From an uncultured Alphaproteobacteria bacterium (lineage in GTDB: Bacteria; Pseudomonadota; Alphaproteobacteria; HIMB59; GCA-002718135), in NCBI GenBank assembly GCA_902621305.1, contig CACNLM010000006.1:28419-92418 (forward strand): a stretch of 64,000 nucleotides of DNA. The letters are read 5' to 3'. The notes under the pieces were generated by a model. It was not told where the DNA came from, searched no databases, and was given only the letters and a program-made list of their open reading frames with translations. How positions within the stretch are numbered: position 1 is the stretch's first letter; the number at the start of each line of letters is the position of its first letter. This document shows positions 53,334 through 62,946 of the stretch, piece by piece. The position numbers and the translations under genes were made by a program.

Positions 53334-54971
53334 TTAATTTTTTAATATCATATCTGATGCTTTTTCTGCTAACATAATTACAGATGCATTTATATTTCCA
53401 CTTATCATATCTGGGAAAGAAGAAGCGTCTACTACTCTCAGATTGTCTATTCCTCTAACTTTAAGCTGATTATCAAGTACAGCCATTATGTTATTACTTG
53501 AACCCATTGCGCAAGTAGATGCAGGATGATGGCCTGTTTGTACATGATTTCGAACAGACTCTTTTAAATCCTGATCACTTTTTATTTTTTTTCCTGGAAG
53601 TAATTCTTCCGAAACAATTTTTGCTAAACTGGGTTTTGACAATACTTCTCTTGTATGCTTCATACCTTCTATCATATCTTTCATATCAGATGGATCGATG
53701 AACCAATTTGGATTTATATTAAGTTCATCATTAGGATTTGAGCTTTTAAGTTTTACACTTCCTGTGCTCTTTGGTCTTAATAAATTAATTTGAAAGTGTA
53801 ATCCTGGAAAAGCTTTTTTACCTCTAGAAAAAAATAATGAGCCAAAATTTAATAAATTATCTAAACTCATAGACCAATTATCTTTTTCTTCTTTAAAACA
53901 CATAGGTGTCATGAATACTTGTATTTCAGGCATTTCTTTTTCTCTTATTGCATGAAATAGATTTGTTGACCAAAAAGGAGCAGCAGCTAATCCTTGTTTA
54001 AATAAAATATATTTTAATCCCACAATAATAGCTCTATCGATCCTTTGATATTTAGAGAAACTTAAATTGTTGTTTTGAAAAGCCCAATTCATTGGCATAA
54101 CAGGATGATCGTGAAGGTTTTCACCTACTCCAGGTAAGTTAATTAATAATTTTATATTTTTTTCTTTTAAATGTTCTTCTGGGCCAATTCCTGACAACAT
54201 TAAACATTTGGGACTACCGAATGCTCCTAAAGATAATATTACCTCTGATGATGCATAAACTTCACCATTTGATAAAAGTAATCCTTTAGCTTTATTTTTC
54301 TCAATTAAAACTTTTATTACAGATGTATTTTGATAAATTGTTAAGTTGCTAGGTTTAAATTTCAAATAAGCTTCTGCAGATGATTGTCTTTTTCCATTCC
54401 ATACTTTAACATCATATCTGCCTACTCCATTTAGATTACCATTATAAAAATCATTATTAATATCTGCCCCAGCTTCAACACATGCATCAATAAATGCTTT
54501 ATCGATAGAATTGTAATTACCAGCTGGTGTAAGTTTTAAAGGACCTGAATGTGAGTGATATTCATTTTTTTCTCTATGAAAAGCTGAGGCAGATCTTTTG
54601 AAATATGGTAATACATCATTATATGACCAACCCTCTAATCCCTTTTGTCTCCACCGATTAAAATCACCTGGAGCGCCTCTCATGTAAATCATACCGTTTA
54701 AAAGAGAAGATCCGCCTAGCCCTTTACCTCTAGGGTATAAAATTTTTCTATTATTTAAAGAAGGTTGAGGTATTGACTCAAAACCCCAATCAAATTTAGG
54801 GTTTCCAAAAATGTATCCATTACCACCGGGCATTTGAGTGAATAAACTTTTTCCTGACCCCCCTGCTTCTATTAGTAATACCTTTATATCTTTATTTTCA
54901 GATAATCTTGAGGCTAATGTACAGCCAGCAGAACCTCCTCCTGCTATTATGTAGTCAAATGTTTTTTTCAT
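53334..54971 (-). CDS. GMC-family FAD oxidoreductase (second copy)
   Basis: 545 residues, same family as the GMC gene at 35.9 kb: DYIIAGGGSAGCTLASRLSEN, YPRGKGLGGSSLLNGMIYMRG, FGSPKCLMLSGIGPEEHL, C-terminal HVQTGHHPASTCAMG with catalytic His and RVVDASSFPDMISGNINASVIMLAEKA. Closest in feel to choline or polyethylene-glycol dehydrogenases. Divergent from the MaoC-like gene with 60 bases between starts; co-transcribed with the aldehyde dehydrogenase. Confidence 0.88.
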   Translation of the reverse strand: MKKTFDYIIAGGGSAGCTLASRLSENKDIKVLLIEAGGSGKSLFTQMPGGNGYIFGNPKFDWGFESIPQPSLNNRKILYPRGKGLGGSSLLNGMIYMRGAPGDFNRWRQKGLEGWSYNDVLPYFKRSASAFHREKNEYHSHSGPLKLTPAGNYNSIDKAFIDACVEAGADINNDFYNGNLNGVGRYDVKVWNGKRQSSAEAYLKFKPSNLTIYQNTSVIKVLIEKNKAKGLLLSNGEVYASSEVILSLGAFGSPKCLMLSGIGPEEHLKEKNIKLLINLPGVGENLHDHPVMPMNWAFQNNNLSFSKYQRIDRAIIVGLKYILFKQGLAAAPFWSTNLFHAIREKEMPEIQVFMTPMCFKEEKDNWSMSLDNLLNFGSLFFSRGKKAFPGLHFQINLLRPKSTGSVKLKSSNPNDELNINPNWFIDPSDMKDMIEGMKHTREVLSKPSLAKIVSEELLPGKKIKSDQDLKESVRNHVQTGHHPASTCAMGSSNNIMAVLDNQLKVRGIDNLRVVDASSFPDMISGNINASVIMLAEKASDMILKN

Positions 54972-55031
54972 TTTTTAAAAATATAAATTATACTAATTAT
55001 TAATTTATAAGTAAACTCGAGTAAATTAAAT

Positions 55032-55850
55032 ATGAATAATTACAAAGATTGGATTGGAAAGAAAATTTCAAGAAGCGATATTATTACTCCTCGTCTAGTT
55101 GATCATTTAAAAAAAACAATCGATCAAAACTGTTTAAGTGATCAAATTGTGCCTGAGGGAATTTTTTTATGTTTATGCCCAGATGTAGTTTCAATAAATG
55201 ATCTAGACAAAGATGGAAATACAAAATTAGGAATTTTCTTACCTGAGTTACCCTATAAAATTAGAATGTGGGCTGGTGGTAAAATCAAAATATTTGATGA
55301 ATTTGAAATTGGGTCTGAAATTAAAAAAAATTCAACTATTTCAAGTATTAAATTTAAAGAAGGTAGATCAGGCAATCTATGTTTTGTTAATATTAATCAT
55401 GAATATTTAAATAAAAATAAATTAATAATATCAGAAGAACAAACTGCTGTTTATAGAGAAAAAATAAATAAAAACTACATTACTCCTAAAATAAAAGACG
55501 AATTAAAATTAATTGATAAAGTAGAAATTTTTAGTTCATCAACTTTGCTTTTTAGATATTCTGCTTTAACTTTTAATGGACATAAGATTCATTATGATAA
55601 TGATTATACAAAAAATTATGAGGGTCATATGGGATTATTAGTCCATGCACCTCTTCAAGCAACTTATCTTTTAAATCTTGCTAGAAAAAACGAGATTGAG
55701 TTCAATTCTTTTGAATATAAAGCTACAGCGCCTCTTGTATATAACAATAATTTCTTTGTAGAAATTGGTGAAAATCGAGATGATGAAATTATTGGAAGAA
55801 TTCTTAATGAAAAACAAGAAATTACAATGATTGCAAAATATAAAAAATGA
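55032..55850 (+). CDS. HTD2/mesaconyl-C4-CoA-hydratase-like double-hotdog protein
   Basis: 272 residues. N-terminal half like FAS1-type dehydratase domains (DWIGKKISRSDIITPRLVDH ... LGIFLPELPYKIRMWAGGKIKIF); C-terminal MaoC-like part with the hydratase motif FRYSALTFNGHKIHYDNDYTKNYEGHMGLLVHAPL (Asn/His/Asp typical). Family members hydrate mesaconyl-C4-CoA or beta-methylmalyl-CoA-type thioesters. Its TGA overlaps the ATG of the MmgE/PrpD gene by four bases, so the two probably serve one pathway. Confidence 0.83.
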   Translation: MNNYKDWIGKKISRSDIITPRLVDHLKKTIDQNCLSDQIVPEGIFLCLCPDVVSINDLDKDGNTKLGIFLPELPYKIRMWAGGKIKIFDEFEIGSEIKKNSTISSIKFKEGRSGNLCFVNINHEYLNKNKLIISEEQTAVYREKINKNYITPKIKDELKLIDKVEIFSSSTLLFRYSALTFNGHKIHYDNDYTKNYEGHMGLLVHAPLQATYLLNLARKNEIEFNSFEYKATAPLVYNNNFFVEIGENRDDEIIGRILNEKQEITMIAKYKK

Positions 55851-57172
55851 GTTTTCATAAAAAATTTTGTAATTGGGCATCACAAAAAAAAATTAATATC
55901 AATAAGGTAACTTATAAAAGAGCAGAAAATGCATTCATAGATACCCTGGCTTGTATTTTATCAGGTGTTAATGAAAAACAATCAAAGGTTGCCTTAAAAT
56001 ACTGTTTAGAAAATAATAATTCAAAAAACATTAAGATATTTGGAGGAGGAAAAAAATTATCTATTTCTGCAGCATGTTTTTTACATGGAGTAAGATCAGC
56101 GTCTATAGACTTTGATGATTACGAATACGTTGCAGGATCTCATCCTAGTGCACCAATTTTTTCAGCTCTAATATCTATTGCTCAAATGAAAAACATCTCA
56201 ATTGAGGAAACATATCAGGGATGGGTAGTAGGATATGAATTAATAATAAAATTAGGACAAGCACTTAGCTATGATCATTATTATAAAGGATGGCATTCAG
56301 CAAATACAATAGGCGTGGTTGGAACAGCTGCAGCAGTATCTAAAGTGTTAAAATTAAATGCAGATCAAATTGCAAATGCAATTTCTATTGCAACAAGTTT
56401 TTCATCTGGTTTAAAACAACAATTCGGAAAAGATACAAAAGCTTTTCATATAGGGTTTGCCGCACAAGCAGGGGTACAGTCAGCCTTACTTGCAAAAAAT
56501 GGAGGGACAGCTAATCAAGATATTTGGGATATTGAGAGAGGATTTATTGAATTGTATGGTAGTAAATTTTCTAAAAAATTAAATAATAATTTTAAAAGAT
56601 CAGATTTAGGAAATGCAATAATTAAATTTCCAAATTTCATTAAGTTTTGGCCAGTTTGTAGTTATTCACAAAGAATAATACAAGGAGGATTAATTTTAAA
56701 TAAAAAAATTTTTATAAAAAAAAATATTAAATCTATCACAATTGAGTTTCCAGAACCTTGGTTCAGAGTTTCAAAATTTCATATACCTAAAAATTCTACT
56801 GAGGCTAGATTTTCATTGAGTTATTGTTTAGCAACCGCTCTTATTAATGGTAAATTTGATTTAACTAGTTTAAATATTTCTAAAAATAAAAAAAGTTTAA
56901 AATTGACTAGAAAGATTAAACTAATCACTTACAAAGTGCCAAATAATTTTGAAGACTATGATCCTAAGTATCCTGATATAATTAAAGTAATAATGAATGA
57001 TGGAAGTATACTGATTGAAAAAATATTACATATTAAAGGAGGAAAAAATAACCCTTTAAAAGACGAAGATATTGATAATAAATTTTTAATGTGTGGAGGT
57101 AAAAAAAATATTTTAAATAAAATAAGAAATCAAAAATATAAGAAGAAAAATTTAAAAGAAATAATTTTTTAA
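55847..57172 (+). CDS. MmgE/PrpD-family protein
   Basis: 441 residues of the 2-methylcitrate dehydratase/cis-aconitate decarboxylase family: ENAFIDTLACILSGV, HGVRSASIDFDDYEYVAGSHPSAP, the YKGWHSANTIGVVGTAAAVSK helix, and KFWPVCSYSQRIIQGGL. Substrates in the family are tricarboxylates or iminodisuccinate-type diacids; which one cannot be read. Coupled to the MaoC-like hydratase gene. The last 30 residues are lysine-rich and low-complexity. Confidence 0.85.
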   Translation: MSFHKKFCNWASQKKININKVTYKRAENAFIDTLACILSGVNEKQSKVALKYCLENNNSKNIKIFGGGKKLSISAACFLHGVRSASIDFDDYEYVAGSHPSAPIFSALISIAQMKNISIEETYQGWVVGYELIIKLGQALSYDHYYKGWHSANTIGVVGTAAAVSKVLKLNADQIANAISIATSFSSGLKQQFGKDTKAFHIGFAAQAGVQSALLAKNGGTANQDIWDIERGFIELYGSKFSKKLNNNFKRSDLGNAIIKFPNFIKFWPVCSYSQRIIQGGLILNKKIFIKKNIKSITIEFPEPWFRVSKFHIPKNSTEARFSLSYCLATALINGKFDLTSLNISKNKKSLKLTRKIKLITYKVPNNFEDYDPKYPDIIKVIMNDGSILIEKILHIKGGKNNPLKDEDIDNKFLMCGGKKNILNKIRNQKYKKKNLKEIIF

Positions 57173-57173
57173 T

Positions 57174-58034
57174 TTAGCTATTTTTTCTCTCTCTGTAAGC
57201 TATAAATATACCAGTACTAATAATTATTGTTCCCCCTAAATAAATACTTAAAGTTGGCACCTCAGAATAAATTAAATATCCCATTATTCCTACAAATATA
57301 AAAGATGAGTATTCAAAGGGTGAAGTAATTGCAACATCTGCGTATTTAGCTGCTTGAGACATAAATAAATGTCCTAGTGATCCCATCACACCTAAACTCA
57401 TAGCTAATATTAATTGAATTACATTTGGCATAATAAAATTATCAGGGAAAAATATTATTGATGTAATTAATAATGCAAAAGAGTAATAAAAAACAATTGC
57501 AACACTAGAATCAGTACTCATTACTGATCTAGTTGATAAATAAACAGAAGCCATAAAAGCTGCAGATATTAGAGGATAGAGTGTTTCTAATTTGAACAAG
57601 TCAGTACCGGGCTTAACAATAATTAATACACCTATGAAACCAATCAATATTGCTGTAGTTCTAAAAATCCCAATTCTCTCGCCAAGTATTGGTACAGCAA
57701 GAAAAGCAGCAATAATGGGAGCAGAATGTGCAATAGCAATATTTTCAGATAACATTAAATGATTAATTCCGTAAATATAGAATACAACACAAGCAGAAGC
57801 AGAAAGAGCTCGGATAGCATGTCCAACTGGTTTTTTAGTTTTTAACTTATCAAATCCAAAATACATTGCTAAAAAAGTTGCAATAATACTTCCACTTAGT
57901 GCTCTGAAAAATATTGATTCCCATACAGGAAAATGAAAGCTTAAATATTTATACGTGATATCATTTATACTTAGACAAAACATGGACAATAACATGAAAG
58001 AAATTCCCAAGAGATTATTATTTTTCGATTTCAT
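57174..58034 (-). CDS. EamA-family (DMT) transporter
   Basis: 286 residues with ten predicted helices in two EamA repeats: LLSMFCLSINDITYKYLSFHFPVWESIFFRALSG at the start, AHSAPIIAAFLAVPILGERIG, and a second repeat ending SSFIFVGIMGYLIYSEVPTLSIYLGG. Probably an exporter of amino acids or metabolites. It is convergent with the MmgE/PrpD gene (one base apart) and divergent from the dioxygenase gene (50 bases). Confidence 0.88.
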   Translation of the reverse strand: MKSKNNNLLGISFMLLSMFCLSINDITYKYLSFHFPVWESIFFRALSGSIIATFLAMYFGFDKLKTKKPVGHAIRALSASACVVFYIYGINHLMLSENIAIAHSAPIIAAFLAVPILGERIGIFRTTAILIGFIGVLIIVKPGTDLFKLETLYPLISAAFMASVYLSTRSVMSTDSSVAIVFYYSFALLITSIIFFPDNFIMPNVIQLILAMSLGVMGSLGHLFMSQAAKYADVAITSPFEYSSFIFVGIMGYLIYSEVPTLSIYLGGTIIISTGIFIAYRERKNS

Positions 58035-58084
58035 TAATTTGTTAAATATACTAAGATAATTTATTCAGATATAAATATTTCAAA

Positions 58085-59224
58085 ATGAGTAACAAATATC
58101 ATGTAAAAAAATTAGAAAAAAAGAATGACCATTTAAGTATTTTGTGGAAAGATAATTTTGAAAGTAAATTCCATTTTATGTGGTTAAGAGATAATTGTCC
58201 AACAGCAATACATCCTACTGCAAATATGAGAGTATTTAATATTTTAACTGTCAGTAAAAAAATATTTCCTAAAAAGTATAAAATTGAAAAAAATAAACTC
58301 AATATTGATTGGAGTGAAGGTGATCATAATAGCAAATTCAATTTAAAATGGTTAAGAGATCACTGTTATACCGAAATAAATAATCAAAAATATAAATCAC
58401 CTTATATTTTTTGGGATGGTAAATTAAAAAAAAATTTAAAGAAAATTATTATTGATCATAATAGTGTAATAAAAAATGACAAATATTTAAGTAAATGGTT
58501 AAATTTACTTCATACTTATGGTTTTGCATTAATCAAAAATGCACCAACTAGCAAAAAATCAGCATTCAAAATATTAAATAGAATAAGCCATCATAGAGAA
58601 ACATTTTTTGGTACACCATTTGAAGTAATTAATATTCCAAAACCAAATAATACTGCTTATACGGCTGATGCATTAAGAAATCATACCGACTTGCCTTATT
58701 TTGAATATGCTCCTGGTTATCAGTTTCTTCATTGTTTAGTGAATGAAGCTAATGGTGGATTATCATCTGTTGTAGATGGTTTTACAGTTGCAAATTATTT
58801 AAAAAAAAATGAAAAAGATGTTTTTAAGATTTTAACAAAAACTCACGTTAAATTCAAAGATATTGATTATACTCAAAAAGCTGTCAGAATTCTTCATTCA
58901 CCAATAATAACACTTACAAAAGATAATGATTTCAATGATATTAGATTTAGTATGGCTGCAATGGGAGCAGTTGATGTTGATCCAAAAAAAATGAAAAAAT
59001 TTTATGATGCCTACCAATATTTTGCATCATTGCTTCAAAACAAAAAATTTAAAATTGATTTTAGATTAGAGGCTGGTGATATATTTTGTTTTAACAATAG
59101 AAGAGTATTACATGGGAGGACTGAATTTGATCCAAACTCTGGAAATAGACATCTTCAAGGATATTATATTGAAAGAGATGAAATAATAGGAAGATTAAAT
59201 TATTTTAATAATATTAAAGTTTAG
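58085..59224 (+). CDS. Gamma-butyrobetaine-dioxygenase-like Fe(II)/2-oxoglutarate oxygenase
   Basis: 379 residues: the N-terminal WLRDNCP domain and C-terminal TauD-like domain. Iron ligands are H200-x-D202 (RNHTDLPYFE) and H343 (RRVLHGRTEF); Arg for 2-oxoglutarate follows. The N-terminal zinc cysteine cluster of human BBOX1 (CxCxxC) is not present, only one Cys remains. Likely hydroxylates gamma-butyrobetaine to carnitine, feeding the genes at 30-34 kb; trimethyllysine or trimethylaminoethylphosphonate (TmpA-like) are alternatives. Confidence 0.82.
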   Translation: MSNKYHVKKLEKKNDHLSILWKDNFESKFHFMWLRDNCPTAIHPTANMRVFNILTVSKKIFPKKYKIEKNKLNIDWSEGDHNSKFNLKWLRDHCYTEINNQKYKSPYIFWDGKLKKNLKKIIIDHNSVIKNDKYLSKWLNLLHTYGFALIKNAPTSKKSAFKILNRISHHRETFFGTPFEVINIPKPNNTAYTADALRNHTDLPYFEYAPGYQFLHCLVNEANGGLSSVVDGFTVANYLKKNEKDVFKILTKTHVKFKDIDYTQKAVRILHSPIITLTKDNDFNDIRFSMAAMGAVDVDPKKMKKFYDAYQYFASLLQNKKFKIDFRLEAGDIFCFNNRRVLHGRTEFDPNSGNRHLQGYYIERDEIIGRLNYFNNIKV

Positions 59225-59225
59225 A

Positions 59226-60656
59226 TCATTCCCATCCGCAGATAGTTTTTATTTCTAAATATTCTTCTAGACCCCAATCACCTCCCTCTCTTCCATTACC
59301 AGATTGTCTATAACCACCAAAGGGAGTTCCTGGATCAGCGCTATTTCCATTTATATAAACTCCTCCTGATCTAAATTTTCTTGCAACTCTTTTGGCTTTT
59401 TCTTTATCTTGAGTTTGAACGTAGTTTCCTAGACCATAGGATGTATCATTAACAATTGATATAGCTTCATTTTCATCTTCAAATGGAATTATAGATAATA
59501 CTGGTCCAAAAATCTCTTCTTTTGCAATTCTCATATTATTAGTTACATCTGTGAAAATTGTTGGCTTAACAAAATAACCTTTTTCTAGACCATTTGGTTT
59601 TTCAGGACCTCCAGCCACGAGTGTAGCACCCTCATTTATACCACTATTAATTAGATCAATAATTTTATCATATTGTGTTTTTGAAATAACTGGACCGATA
59701 TGATTTCCATTCTTAGAGGCAATATCAACTTTAATTTTATTTGCTTCATCAGCCGCCTCCTCTACTGCTCTTTTATAGATTGATTTTTCAACTAGCATTC
59801 TTGTTGGTGCATCACAAGATTGACCAGAATTACTCATAATATTCCTAACACCTTCTCTTACTGCTTCTGGATGTGAATCACTAAAAACAATATTACCCCC
59901 TTTACCTCCTAATTCTAAACAAACTCTTTTAATTGTATCTGCTGCGTTTTTGGAAATAAGTTTTCCTGCTCTTGTTGATCCAGTAAACGATATCATATCA
60001 ATATCTTTATGAGATGATAGATCTGTCCCTACACCGTATCCATCCCCATTCACTAAATTGAAAACACCAGGAGGAAAACCTGCTTCATGGATTATTTCTG
60101 CAAAAATAATTCCTGACATGGGTGCAATTTCTGAAGGTTTTAATATCATAGTACAACCAGTTGCTAGTGCAGGTATTACTTTTAATGTAATTTGATTGAT
60201 AGGCCAATTCCATGGCGTAATAAGACCACATACTCCAATCGGTTCATAAACAATATAATTATTAGAATTTTTATTAAATCTTCTTTCGAATTCAAAATTT
60301 TTTAATCTTAAAATGAAATCATTAATATGGTCAGCACCTGAAGAAGTTTGGGCTGATGAAGACCAATCTAATGGTGCTCCCATTTCTGCAGACATTGTTT
60401 GCGTTATTTCATCCCATCTACTTTTATAAATCTTAAGTAAATTTTCTAGTAAACTAATCTTTTCTTTTTTATCTACCTGACTCCATGTAATGAATGCTTT
60501 TTTTGCTACATTGACCGCAAGATCTACATCTTTTTTAGAACCTAAAGAAATAAAAGCATAAGGTTGCTCATTTGAGGGATTAATAACCTCAAAATCATTC
60601 TTTATAATTGGATTAATCCAAGTACCATTTATGTAAAATTTCTGTTTATTAATCAT
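59226..60656 (-). CDS. Aldehyde dehydrogenase, possibly 4-trimethylaminobutyraldehyde type
   Basis: 476 residues: GVCGLITPWNWPINQITLKVIPALATGCTMILKPSE, FTGSTRAGKLISKNAA, catalytic Glu in CLELGGKGGN and Cys in SGQSCDAPTRML, with NSADPGTPFGGYRQSGNGREGG near the end. Aldehyde unknown. The convergent neighbour is a butyrobetaine dioxygenase, so 4-trimethylaminobutyraldehyde, the precursor of gamma-butyrobetaine, is a sensible candidate, not proof. Confidence 0.88.
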   Translation of the reverse strand: MINKQKFYINGTWINPIIKNDFEVINPSNEQPYAFISLGSKKDVDLAVNVAKKAFITWSQVDKKEKISLLENLLKIYKSRWDEITQTMSAEMGAPLDWSSSAQTSSGADHINDFILRLKNFEFERRFNKNSNNYIVYEPIGVCGLITPWNWPINQITLKVIPALATGCTMILKPSEIAPMSGIIFAEIIHEAGFPPGVFNLVNGDGYGVGTDLSSHKDIDMISFTGSTRAGKLISKNAADTIKRVCLELGGKGGNIVFSDSHPEAVREGVRNIMSNSGQSCDAPTRMLVEKSIYKRAVEEAADEANKIKVDIASKNGNHIGPVISKTQYDKIIDLINSGINEGATLVAGGPEKPNGLEKGYFVKPTIFTDVTNNMRIAKEEIFGPVLSIIPFEDENEAISIVNDTSYGLGNYVQTQDKEKAKRVARKFRSGGVYINGNSADPGTPFGGYRQSGNGREGGDWGLEEYLEIKTICGWE

Positions 60657-60733
60657 TAAAAAATATATTTAAATCAATTATACATTTATTATTTTCTATA
60701 TTAGAATAAAAGAATATACAATAAGAGGATAAA

Positions 60734-61981
60734 TTGACATCAGAAAATATTAAACTCGATATAGATTATGTAAGATCACAATTTCCAGCATTCAAGGATC
60801 CTCTTTCAAAAGACTGGTCTTTTTTTGAAAATGCAGGAGGAAGTTATGTTCCTAAAAATGTAATTGATAAATTAACTGATTTTATGACAGCTACTAAAGT
60901 ACAGCCTTATGCTGAATATCCAATGTCAAAAATTGCTGGTGAAAATATGGATAAGGCAACCCGCTTATTTGCAAAAATGATAAATGCAAAAAATAATGAA
61001 ATTCTTATTGGAGGGTCTACTTCAATAAACTTATATGTTTTATCTAATGCTTTAAAACATATTATTAATCCTGGTGACGAAGTTATCGTTACAAATCAAG
61101 ATCATGAAGCAAATATAAGTCCTTGGAGAAGATTAAAAGATTATGGAGCAAATATTGTTGAATGGAAATTTAATTCTGATGATCATGAATTAAAAATCTC
61201 TGATTTAGATGGATTAATTAATTCAAAAACTAAAATTTTAGCAGTCACACATTGTTCAAATATTGTGGGATCAGTAAATAATTTAAAAGAAATTTCAGAG
61301 TTAGCACATAAAAACAATATAATTGTTATTGGTGACGGTGTTTCATATGCCCCTCATGGCTTTCCTAATGTAAAAGAACTTGGAGTAGATTTTTATACTT
61401 TTAGTTTATATAAGACTTATGGTCCACATCTTGCATTATTATATGGAAAAGAAGATATATTAAAAAATTTACCTAATCAAAATCATGAATTTTTAAATGG
61501 ACAATTTCCCTACACAATAAACCCTGGTGGACCAAATCATGAAGAGTTAGTTTCTTTAATTGGTATATACGAATACTTTGAAGGATTATATCATCATCAT
61601 TTTGATAATCACAAACTGAATATCATAGAAAAAATAAGTAAACTAAACCAAATTATATCAGAACATGAAGAATATATATGTAATCCAATTTTAAATTATA
61701 TAGATAGTAGAGAAGATTTAAATCTAATTGGGAAAAATAAAATAACTAATAAAGATCGAGCTCCTACAGTATCTTTTTATTCAAAAAGTAAATCATCTAA
61801 AGAAATATCTCAAAAGTTACAAAAAAATAAGATTGCAACGAGAAACGATAATTTTTATGCATGGAGATGTTTAAAATATTTGGGTATTGACACAAATGAT
61901 GGAGTAGTTAGATTAAGTATGACTCATTATAACAATATGGAAGACACAAATAGAGTTTTAAAAGCATTATCTAAAATTTAA
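60734..61981 (+). CDS. Class V PLP aminotransferase (cysteine-desulfurase-like)
   Basis: 415 residues starting at a TTG nine bases behind AGAGGA. Opens with VRSQFPAFKDPLSKDWSFFENAGGSYVP, has IVTNQDHEANISPW, AVTHCSNIVGSVN, DGVSYAPHGFPNVKELGVDF and PLP-lysine SLYKTYGPH. It belongs to the cysteine-desulfurase-like subgroup without the mobile catalytic-Cys loop, so SufS function is unlikely. Substrate unknown. Overlaps the convergent epimerase by four bases. Confidence 0.85.
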   Translation: MTSENIKLDIDYVRSQFPAFKDPLSKDWSFFENAGGSYVPKNVIDKLTDFMTATKVQPYAEYPMSKIAGENMDKATRLFAKMINAKNNEILIGGSTSINLYVLSNALKHIINPGDEVIVTNQDHEANISPWRRLKDYGANIVEWKFNSDDHELKISDLDGLINSKTKILAVTHCSNIVGSVNNLKEISELAHKNNIIVIGDGVSYAPHGFPNVKELGVDFYTFSLYKTYGPHLALLYGKEDILKNLPNQNHEFLNGQFPYTINPGGPNHEELVSLIGIYEYFEGLYHHHFDNHKLNIIEKISKLNQIISEHEEYICNPILNYIDSREDLNLIGKNKITNKDRAPTVSFYSKSKSSKEISQKLQKNKIATRNDNFYAWRCLKYLGIDTNDGVVRLSMTHYNNMEDTNRVLKALSKI

Positions 61982-62946
61982 TCTAAATTATAATAATTTC
62001 TATACCATTTAATAAAGATTTTAATTCCTTCATCTATTTCAGTATTGGAATTATAATTTACTTTCTTATTTATTAATTTAATGTCCGCATGAGTCTTAAT
62101 AACATCACCTTTTTGAAGAGGTAAATTTTTTATTTTTGCTTTTTTATTTAAATTCTTTTCAATTGCTCTTAGATATTTAATTAATTTTTGAGGATTACCA
62201 TTACCTATATTGTATACTTGATAGGGGATTGTTTTTTTAGAAGGTCTATTAATTAATCTTAATAAACCACTAATTATATCATCTATATAGGTAAAATCTC
62301 TTATATGCTTACCATTATTAAATAAATTAATTTCTTTATTATTTAATATTTTATTTGTAAATTTGAATAACGCCATGTCGGGTCTGCCAAAAGGTCCATA
62401 TACTGTAAAAAATCTTACGGCAGTTGAAGGAATTTTATATATATTTGAGTATGAATGAGCCATTATTTCATTAGACTTTTTGGTAGCGGCATAGAATGAT
62501 AAAGGCTTGTCTGTATTTTCACTTTCCTTAAGTGGAAATTCTTTACTATTGCCATATACAGAACTTGTAGAGGCAAAAATTAAATGTTTAATTTTGTATT
62601 TTCTGCTTAATTCTAAAATATTAAAAAAACCTTCAATATTATTTTTAAAATAAATATTTGGATTTTTAATAGAATATCTTACACCTGCTTGCGCAGCAAG
62701 ATGAATTACATATCTAATTTTATATTTTTTAAATAAATTATCTAATTTTTTAAAATCACCTAAATCAATTTTAATAAATTGAAAATTATTATAATTTTTC
62801 AAATTTTTTATTCTATCTTTCTTAATTTTTACATCATAGTATTCATTCAAATTATCTATTCCAATAATAGTTTTGTTTAAAGAAAGTAATTTTTTTGAAA
62901 TGAAATATCCAATAAAGCCAGCAGCACCAGTAATTAAAATTTTCAT
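61978..62946 (-). CDS. NAD-dependent nucleotide-sugar epimerase (UDP-glucuronate 4-epimerase-like)
   Basis: 322 residues of the extended SDR family: ILITGAAGFIGYFISKKLL, GIDNLNEYYDVKIKKDRI, HLAAQAGVRYSIKNP, catalytic Tyr/Lys in SFYAATKKSNE, and FFTVYGPFGRPDMALFKF. The LNEYYDxxLK-type region and AGVRYS point to UDP-glucuronate 4-epimerase used for capsule or LPS sugars. Its ATG overlaps the stop of the FlaA1/CapD-like gene (TAATG). Confidence 0.88.
   Translation of the reverse strand: MKILITGAAGFIGYFISKKLLSLNKTIIGIDNLNEYYDVKIKKDRIKNLKNYNNFQFIKIDLGDFKKLDNLFKKYKIRYVIHLAAQAGVRYSIKNPNIYFKNNIEGFFNILELSRKYKIKHLIFASTSSVYGNSKEFPLKESENTDKPLSFYAATKKSNEIMAHSYSNIYKIPSTAVRFFTVYGPFGRPDMALFKFTNKILNNKEINLFNNGKHIRDFTYIDDIISGLLRLINRPSKKTIPYQVYNIGNGNPQKLIKYLRAIEKNLNKKAKIKNLPLQKGDVIKTHADIKLINKKVNYNSNTEIDEGIKIFIKWYRNYYNLD

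Noticed and set aside
60734..61981. SufS/IscS cysteine desulfurase for iron-sulphur assembly
   Set aside because: No suf or isc neighbours, and I see no mobile catalytic-Cys loop; a cysteine-desulfurase-like aminotransferase is safer.
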